A DNA stretch of 64,000 bases, taken from positions 34,970,155-35,034,154 of the forward strand of contig OX439009.1 in the NCBI GenBank assembly GCA_949316495.1, in the 5' to 3' direction. The notes beneath the pieces are model-generated. The model did no database searches. It saw only the letters and a program-made list of their open reading frames with translations, and had not been told where the DNA came from. Below, in pieces: positions 56,331 through 64,000 of the stretch (within the stretch, counting starts at the first letter, position 1; the number at the start of each line of letters is the position of its first letter). The translations under genes and the position numbers were made by a program. This stretch comes from Amphiduros pacificus (Eukaryota > Annelida > Polychaeta > Phyllodocida > Hesionidae).

Positions 56331-57439
56331 AAGGTGTCCTGGATTTGTTAGGGATTGATATGATTCCATATTACTGCTCACATACCATAGTAATGGTGAT
56401 CATCGGTAATAGAAATACTAATGATAATCAAGAATTATCTTTGAACATTATACCTGACCTGCTCGTAGCACTCAATTATTTTTATGTGTTCAATCTTTTT
56501 AATGTTTTACATTCTTATACACAATATGGCTAAGCTTCAAAGAGGGTAAAAGTCAAAATTTTCAACTTATTTCAAGATTTCAAAGTTGTATTACAATTTT
56601 TTAATTCTCAAATGATTAATTCTGATCAATCAGATTAGTTAGAAATTTAATTTTGAAAATATCTAATGTGGCCATATACACTTTGATGCACCTTGCAAGT
56701 TCAGATTTGCAGGCTACAAAACCATGTCATTTTTAAAATAAAAATTTGAAGTGCAGCATTTGTTGCAATTTAAATTGAAATATTAATTAATAATGATATA
56801 TCTAAAAAATATGCATAAAAATTTGAACCTTTTTCTATCATCCCTCAAATTTTGAGAATTCTAGCCTTTAAATTAACATTGTTAAGAAATATTCAAATTC
56901 ACATGTCACTTTATAAAAAGAATCCTTTAGTTCCAAATTGGCCACCAGGACCAGAATTGGCTCTGGGCATCCTACACTGATGCAAACCCTTAAGTGGATA
57001 TTTTTTGTCATAACTGACACTTATGCTAATTATGTTTTGCATATTTAAAATCATGATATCATAAGTGGCAGTTACAATGTTTTATAAACATGTTTAATAA
57101 CTTGGCATTTTAAAATGTCATATGTACTACTTCTTATGACTTATATTAAGTCATCAGTTAAAGTTCTTATATATGTGTGAGTTGAAAAAGTGGTTTTGTC
57201 ATAACTATCACTTATGACATTTTAAAACACCAAAATCACTTAATTTAGCTACTTATGATGTTTTAAAGTTTAAATGAGTGTTACAATATGCAAATGTCAT
57301 AACACAAATCTATCTATATATTTTTATGTACTGGGCAAAAATGTCCCAATTTTTCAGAAAAGATGCACAGTAGTACATTCTTTTAAAAATAAAATAATTC
57401 TATAACGTCATAAGTGACACTTGTGACATTTTAATATCC
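56331..57439. other. AT-rich DNA, no feature seen
   Basis: No coding frame or structured repeat was recognised. A few CATAA/TTATG-type motifs recur (for example CTTATGACATTTTAAA near 57120-57250), without a clear period. Confidence 0.5.
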
Positions 57440-57645
57440 AGCGGACGATGTGATACGACTTTACTGATATCATGGAGCATGTAATGTGACTTCTCTGAAG
57501 TCGAAGAGCATGGGACTTAAATTTCCTGAGGTCGTGGAGCATGTCACCTGACTTTTCTGAGGTCATGGAGCATAAGATATAATTTTCTGAGGTCATGGAG
57601 CATGTGATATGTCTTTTTCGAGGTCATTAATCATGTGAAACAGCC
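57440..57645. repeat. Degenerate tandem repeat of about 40 bp (five units)
   Basis: Units share TCTGAGGTCATGGAGCATG followed by a variable tract ending in ACTT or ATTT. The units are diverged by roughly a fifth. Confidence 0.75.
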
Positions 57646-58797
57646 ACCACTGCTACGCTTTTTAATTACATACAACACCACTTACACATTTATAGTGTAC
57701 AGAGATAACCGTCTATATCACCACCTGCGAGCCACTAGGCTTATGAATAAAACAGAAAGATAGTTTGATGTAATGTGCTTTGAAATATACAATGTACCTG
57801 TGTGTTATGTGTACCAGTCATTGTTATATTCTATTGGTATGGGAATATCTGGAATCAAATTTATAAACGAACATGTTATGACACTGTATAGGTTGTTCTG
57901 AAATATACACTTCCTTTGCATTCGTACACATATTATCACATGCAACAGAATCAAGGAATCAAGTGTACTTTCAAAACAATATTCACTGTTGTTGATGTAC
58001 ATACAATATATATAATATATAAAAAAATATTAAATACAATGATGACACGAGTGTTGTGATCTAGTTTATTGCTGCAAGTATTGGACAAGACATAAGCTTT
58101 ATATGAAATCTATAATCTCTATTTACCATTTGGTATCTAACAATATTTATTTGAACAGTATATTATTTTCACATGTACACTTGATAAATATATAATAATT
58201 AGGTTTTTTACCTTCTAATGTTATCTTGCTTAGCTTTTTGTTTGCGAATTGAGCAGACTGACCACTTTCCATCTCGCCACTTTTGTTCGTTGAAGGAGAT
58301 TGCTCTGTCTTGGTTCAGTCAAATTTATGACCTACAAATGATTATTTCATTTATATATAATATTGGAATAAATATGGGCAATATGCAGTTTTTTTGGCCT
58401 TCACTTGCAATATTATTGCAATATTGCTGCTTAGGGCCAATAAAGAGTGCAGAAATATTGAAATATCATATCTGCCATTTTTGCATTAAGGTTGAGGGGA
58501 TCATTATCAAAACTGTCTGTACAACAAAGTGAACATTATTTTTATTTTCCTGACATAATTACATAACTGCTGTATAATACATGAATACATTGCAATCCTA
58601 AGCCAAAAAATGCAAATCTTTGACTTGTTAGAAAAATGTTGTTTATTGTTACATCACATGACCAATACAAACCAATTAGTGGACACAACAAAACATATAC
58701 AACGTAATATTAAATACCAATATTTTGGCTGATATTATCAAGTCCACTATAAAGATATATTATAATGTTTAATTCATAATCTCTACAAATATTTTAC

Positions 58798-58924
58798 CTG
58801 CATGGTAGTGACACCATAGCGCCTCATCTTACGGGACTGTATGGTGTCTGGGTGTTTTAAACCAGGACACCGGTCTGTCATTTTTCTCATCGCCTCACAC
58901 CCATCCAAGGATGTTTTTGTCTTT
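58798..58924 (-). CDS. Candidate exon of an unrecognised gene
   Basis: Bounded by TTTATCAG on its 5' side and GTAAAA on its 3' side (minus strand), 127 nt, with one leading base and 42 codons: it contains LDGCEAMRKMTDRCPGLKHP and IQSRKMRRYGVTTMQ. The S-x-K-x-R-x-Y...T-x-x-Q pattern recalls a segment common in large uncharacterised invertebrate proteins (TSTKLRKHIATMSQ-type), which I cannot name. A possible next exon starts at about 58328 (VINLTEPRQSN). Partner exons could lie beyond the Ngaro-type insertion. Low certainty. Confidence 0.35.
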
Positions 58925-59154
58925 CTGATAAAAAGTAAAATCATTTCCACATGATAACATGATTTCCTTTAAATTCACAGAAAAATGTATACTTTTAATG
59001 CATAGTACATTGTGTAGGTTCTCTCTCACAAATACCAGAATTTGAAACAAAGTGGGTGTGAAATTGCATATGCTGGTGAATGACCTTGTTTTAATCAAGC
59101 ATTGTATTGCTTTTTCCATGTCTTGTGTCAGGCTTTCCTCAAACCCTGTGTGCG

Positions 59155-62100
59155 TTTGCCAACAACTTCCACTACAGTCAGCCTGTTTAACAATGTAGAG
59201 GATTCTCTTCAAGTTTTTACAGATACATTGTATGATATTGCTGATGGGTGTATTCCCAAATCAAAGCCAAATTCTAAAATTTAAGAAAAACCCTGCTTTA
59301 ATGATGAGTGCAAAAAAGCTGTCAAGGAGTGCAAAAAAATTAAATCAATAACCAACTCAATAAAATGTGTACCAATTATGAAAATAAGCAAAAGAAAAAG
59401 TTGGAAAGATTATGTTTCTAAATTAAATACACGTTCTCCAATTGAAAAATGCTGGGATATGGTGTGTAAAATTACTGGGAAGGGAGGTGGAGCAAGGATC
59501 AAACATCTAAATCATAATGGCCAATTAATTACAAATCCCACCGAAATAAGTAACACAATAGGTCAAACCATTTCCAAGAATTCCTCTTCAAATAATTATT
59601 CTACAAAATTTCAACAAATTAAAAGTAGAAAAGAAAGAAACCAACTAAATTTTATATCTCATAACTTGGAAGAATATAATAAATCATTTACAATAGAAGA
59701 TTTGAAACTTGCTTTGGATAAATCTCATGATACCGCTCCTGGGCCTGATCAAATTCACTACCAAATTCTTAAACACCTCCCTGATCAATCACTTTTTATT
59801 TTGATATTTTTAATAACATTTGGGAAAGTGGTAATTTTCCTCCTTCATGGAGTGAAGCCACTATCATTCCCATTCCCAAACCTGGCAAAGACTCCGATTC
59901 AAATAATTATCATTCCATTGCTTTAACAAGTAGTATAAATTTTGTAAAACTATGGAACTAATGATTAACGAGCGTTTAGTTTGGTTTTTAGAAACTGCAG
60001 CTTTTATTTCTGTTGCACAGAGTGGCTTTAGAAAAAAGTACTATTGACCATCTGGTACGTTTAGAATCATTTATACAAGAGGGTTTTATAAAAGGCAAGC
60101 ATGTGGTTAGTATATTTTTTTATTTAGAGAAGGCATACGACACCACATGGAAATATGGGATAATGAGTGATTTATATGATATGGGATTAAGGGGTCGTTT
60201 ACCCCTTTTTATTCAGACTTTCTTGTCAAATAGACAATTCAGATTTTAAGTTGGTTCATCACTTTCTGATGCATTTGATCAGGAAATGGGTGTTCCACAG
60301 GGTAGTATATTGTCTGTAACCCTATTGATAATAAAAATCAACAGCATTGTAAATTGTGTGAGAACTGGAACAGATTGTGCATTATTTGTTGATGATTTTA
60401 ATTTATGTTACAGGTCCACAAGCATGCATACTATAGAAAGACAGCTCCAACAACATCTTAGTAGAATACAAGAATGGGCTGATCATAACAGATTTATGTT
60501 TTCTTTAAAGAAAACTGTGTAATCACTTTTGTAAAAAATGGAAGGTTCACCTAGATCCTGATCTTTATTTAGGCCGAACTGCTGTCGAAGAAACCAAGTT
60601 TCTTGGACTTATTTTTGACAGGAAAGTATCTTTTATTCCTCACATTAAATACGTTAAAAACAAATGGCAGAAGGCATTAGATTTATTACGGGTTCTTGCC
60701 CATACCGATTGGGGAGAGGACCTTGATATTTTATTGCAATTATACAGAGCGCTGGTATGTTCCAAGCTTGATTATGGGTGTATAATATATGGATCAGCAT
60801 GTCCATCTTATATTAAAATGCTTGATCCTGTACAAAATCAAGGTTTAAGACTATGCCTTGGTGCATTTCGTACATCGCCTGCAGATAGCTTGGCAGTTGA
60901 GGCAGATGTGCCTCTTGATTTAAGAAGAGAAAAGCTTGCCCATCAGTATGCTGCAAAAATTGCTGCTTGTCCAGACAATCCTGCACATGATATTATATTT
61001 AATCCTAAATATGTTGATCTTTTTGAAAATAAATCTAATACCGCAGTTGGTTAGAGTGCCAGCTTATTAGCACCAGTTCCTCTGTGGTGATCCAAAGGTT
61101 GTGGGTTCGAACCCCGGCCGTGCCTGGATTGAACTCATGATACAATTTCCCACATGAGCTGAGGACTGTGCCTAAAGGGTTAACCCGTTGTCCTTGTAAA
61201 TCTGTGACCGGGTGAGTTGTCATGTCAAGGACCTGCGACATGACAATTCAGTGAGGCAGCACTATATCTGCTACAAGTAGGTCTCATCACGAAATGACTG
61301 AAATACTGTTGAAAGTGATGTAAAACCCCAAACAAACAAACAAAATAAATCTAATACAATACCGACTTTTGGCATTCGCACTAAAGAATCTTAACAATCT
61401 TTAAATATATTGTTAATCATATAGTTAAATTTCAATATCCAGAAACGCCTCCATGGACCTATGCAACTTTAAGTATTAATGTAGCCATGTCAGAATTAAA
61501 GAAATACTCAACCGATCCATCCATTTATATAAATAGATATAAAGAAATAAAATCGGTTTTCACTGGATATCAGTGTATATACACTGATGGATCATTTGAT
61601 GATGAGAAGACTGCAGCAGCTGCTGTTAAGGGCAATCATATAACGCCTGCCAAATAAATCGTCTATTTATTCTGCAGAATTTCATGCTTTATACCTAGCT
61701 TTAGATCATGTGGAGACTTCTCCACATCGGACATTTTTAATCTTGTGATTCTTTGTCTTGTTTACAAGCATTAAAAGCAAAGGATTGGAAAAATCCTTTT
61801 ATTTATAAAATCCTTGAATGGCATCATAAACTCTGCACAGAGGAAAATAAAGAAATTTGTTTTTATTGGATTCCTAGTCATATTGAAAACCTTGGAAATG
61901 AAGCTGCTGACCAAGCTGCCAAAGCAGCATTGGATAAGCACCCAATAAATATGCTTTTTCCTTATACAGAGTTTAAGAAATATATTACTGTTTTTTATGT
62001 TCTAAATGGCAATTGCACTGGAACGAAGCTATTTTTGATAAACTACATGAAATTAAACCTGTTCTAGGTAAAACCAAAGGTGCTTGTAGAGTTAACCGAA

Positions 62101-62375
62101 GAGAAGAGTCTGTATATATATAGATATAGATATATTTTAATTGAATGTATGGAATTCGATATTATTAGGAATCAATATTTTAATGTGCAAGATTTACATT
62201 CGTTATTTGATGCTGTAGATACTTCTGTGATAGTATCGTTTTTAAACCAAATAGGGCTTTATAGCCAATTTTTAGGATGGACCTATTTATCAAGAACCAC
62301 AAAACATCAAATGGTATTTAAGGTCTTTTTAACAATTTATACAATTCATATTTATTATATACATAACGTGGCCAT
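59155..62375 (+). mobile_element. 5'-truncated LINE with reverse transcriptase and RNase H (I/Nimb-like)
   Basis: It starts within ORF2 after the missing endonuclease. In order: an FNDECKKAVKECKK-type linker (about 59300), a CWDMVCKITGKGGGARI region and LALDKSHDTAPGPDQIHYQI (reverse transcriptase, about 59700), MGVPQGSILSVTL and LFVDDF (60286-60400), the AVEADVPLDLRREKLA connection (about 60893), then RNase H (YTDGSFDDEK at about 61578, IPSHIENLGNEAADQAAKAA at about 61872). It is decayed, with at least five interruptions: stops such as TAA at 59282-59284 and 60247-60249, and frame changes between 59926 and 60013 and before 60734. A SINE interrupts it at 61042. A C-terminal RNase H suggests the I/Nimb group rather than CR1 or RTE; assignment is by memory of motifs. 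Confidence 0.88.
61042..61341 (+). mobile_element. tRNA-derived SINE inserted in the LINE, 16-bp target duplication
   Basis: It is flanked by the same 16-bp sequence (AAAATAAATCTAATAC) at 61026-61041 and 61342-61357. The head lacks the first few bases but keeps GCAGTTGGTTAGAG (A-box) and GGTTCGAACCCC (B-box). The core has the inverted pair TTGTCATGTC/GACATGACAA, and the 3' end is AAACCCC followed by (CAAA)n. Confidence 0.95.
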
Positions 62376-62646
62376 GGGCTGTGGCGCAGTTGGTTAGAGC
62401 GCCAGCTTATTTGCATCAGTTCCTCTGTGGTGATCCAAAAGTCGTGGGTTCGAACTCCGGCTGTGCCGGGATTGAACTCCTGATACAATTTCCCATTAGC
62501 TGAGGCCCGTGCCTAAAGGGTTAACCATTGTCCTTGTAAATCTGTGACCGGGTGGGTTGTCATGTCAAACACCAGCGACATGACAATTCAGTGAGGCAGC
62601 ACTATTCTGCTACAAGTAGGTCTCATCACGAAATGACTGAAATAAT
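62376..62646 (+). mobile_element. tRNA-derived SINE with complete tRNA-like head
   Basis: It starts GGGCTGTGGCGCAGTTGGTT and has GGTTCGAACTCC as B-box, then the same core as 61042-61341. It ends early, near GACTGAAATA, without the CAAA tail. It sits directly at the 3' end of the LINE remnant. Confidence 0.9.
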
Positions 62647-63172
62647 GTCATTAATAAAAAACATAAGAGAAAAGACAGGTTCAATTGAGTGTAAATTGAG
62701 TCTAACCTAATCTGCAAAGTGTCAAATTAATCATGGTCACTACCCTGCCTTGTCTGTTTGTTTTTTTGTTGTTTTGTTTTTGTTTTGTTTTTTTGATAAC
62801 AGAAGATGAACCCACCTTAGACCAGATCTGTGTAATAGCTGTTCCTGCCTCTCACTGAGTGAGAGGTGGGAAATTTTGTATTTCATACACCACTTGTGGG
62901 GTATATTTGACAGGTGAAATCTCTGTGGGATATATATCAAGTAAAAAACATACCACTAGGGGGATTGTACTGAATGGTTATTCCAGATTCAGCCACCAGA
63001 GGGAGAAGGGTCTTGACCATTACACGAAAATCCTTTTCAGACATGAATGTGCAAAAACCCCTGGGAACAAGTTACAGAAGAATCTTTTTATGGGGTATAT
63101 GTAAATACATCATAAAAGAAAAATACCCCACAAGAAAGGCCTGATACAGAAAAATACCCCACAAAGATGTAG
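62647..63172. other. AT-rich DNA, no gene seen
   Basis: Contains two AAAATACCCCACAA blocks (about 63120 and 63152) and a TTTTG-rich tract at 62758-62795. No gene is supported. Confidence 0.45.
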
Positions 63173-63283
63173 GGTTAACCTGTTGTCCTTGTAAAATCTC
63201 TGACGGAAGGTTGTCATGTCAAACACCTGCCACACGAAAGAAAGTTCAGTGAGGCGACGCTTTATCTGCTACAAGTAGGTGTG
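63173..63283 (+). mobile_element. Fragment of the same SINE family (core only)
   Basis: Matches the SINE core (GGGTTAACCTGTTGTCCTTG, GTTGTCATGTCAAACACCTG, GTGAGGCGACGCTTTATCTG, CTACAAGTAGGT) without head or tail. Confidence 0.8.
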
Positions 63284-64000
63284 GTCATCAGATTTCCATT
63301 GTATGTTTTGAAAAATAATGGAATAACATTTTACACATTGAATAACTTAAAAATAAGTACAGTGACCTTTTGTTTTTTCATATCATTCCTGTTGGGAAAT
63401 ATGAAATATATAACGGCTCAAAATGGTATTGATTTATTTACTGTAAAGATCGTTTCTGATAATTATGAGAAAGTGACACATTTATATATTCCAAGTATAT
63501 GCTATCAGTGGAGATTTTTTTTACCTTTAGTTTTGTCTTGTTGGGGTGATCAACTTTAAGTACAAAGTAAATAGGCGAGTTGAATGTTCAATTGCAGAAA
63601 AGGTAAATATATCAGGTTGAAATGTCAGGGATTAAGGGCATCCTCAAAAATACTTTCAATACTTTCCCTTGCACAATACGAGAAATCTATATACAAGCAA
63701 GAGGCTTATAGTCAGACATCCATACTTTGAACAGCGGCTGCTAACTTTTGTTTGAAAGGGTACACATTTTAAGACTTGATTGGAAAACTTCCTTCTTTGC
63801 CAGATGTTGAGTTATTTAAGAGAATCTTGAGAGGAGTAATCCCTAATACCATATAAGATGCCACCTTAAGATATCTCTTAGTGTCTTGATGTATAAATTC
63901 TCTATGATTCTTCTTTTGACAGGAAGCCTGTAAAGCTGTTACCAGTTAGAGCAAAGCATCTATTAGGTCATACATGAACGTGACCAAATAAGGTCACACA
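63284..64000. other. AT-rich DNA to right edge, nothing recognised
   Basis: A 92-codon open frame (63281-63559) has no recognisable motif and a composition like the surrounding AT-rich DNA. It is not supported as a gene. Confidence 0.45.

Noticed and set aside
62376-62470. Functional tRNA gene (A-box and B-box present)
   Set aside because: The sequence continues into the SINE core and the head does not fold as a normal cloverleaf of normal length. Other copies of the same SINE are nearby.

Overview
This window is animal nuclear DNA: AT-rich, with short exons bounded by GT/AG introns, SINEs, a LINE, MITEs and many tandem arrays. The gene content (TMA7, GTSE1-like, phytanoyl-CoA dioxygenase, CFAP20DC) is metazoan. 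The repeat style suggests a marine lophotrochozoan, most likely a mollusc. That style includes SINEs ending in a CAAA-rich tail, an RNase H-bearing LINE, an Ngaro-type element, and non-autonomous elements with tandem cores rich in AGGTCA motifs. The species assignment is an inference.

Layout: 1-2190 is a 24-bp minisatellite running off the left edge, downstream of the visible CFAP20DC exons and probably intronic. CFAP20DC (minus, first three coding exons, 5019-2897) and TMA7 (plus, complete in four exons, 5695-7470) are divergent around a shared CCAAT/ETS-containing promoter. From 7.5 to 16 kb is intergenic, with a nuclear-receptor-motif tandem element (9.6-11.6 kb), a stripped copy of it (15.5-15.8 kb) and a TTAA MITE (13.7-14.5 kb). 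A GTSE1-like gene (minus, 26254-16069, thirteen exons resolved and at least one not found) follows, with a 14-bp stop-free satellite in an intron. A divergent intergenic region (26.3-28.7 kb) leads to PHYH (plus, 28674-47145). PHYH resolves into eight exons giving a 342-residue protein with all iron and 2-oxoglutarate ligands.

PHYH introns carry most of the tandem DNA: a 24-bp array split by a 664-bp TIR element, a 40-bp array ending 30 bp before exon 5, and a 55-bp array. Each 55-bp unit is a copy of the exon 7 acceptor plus the start of exon 7, giving 14 acceptor-like sites, and the array is interrupted by about 4.3 kb of nested elements. This is the most unusual structure in the window.

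From 47.1 to 64 kb no complete host gene is visible. The region holds tRNA-derived SINEs, fragments of a minus-strand gene or element with an OTU-like motif, an apparently recent Ngaro-type retroelement (50.7-56.3 kb) with split direct repeats, and a 5'-truncated, decayed LINE (59.2-62.4 kb) interrupted by a SINE with a 16-bp target duplication.

The four host genes do not form a pathway. TMA7 is linked to translation, GTSE1 to microtubules and the cell cycle, PHYH to peroxisomal alpha-oxidation of branched fatty acids, and CFAP20DC is a CFAP20-domain protein of poorly known role. Exon calls were made by reading splice sites and comparing with remembered human proteins, so exon ends should be confirmed with RNA.
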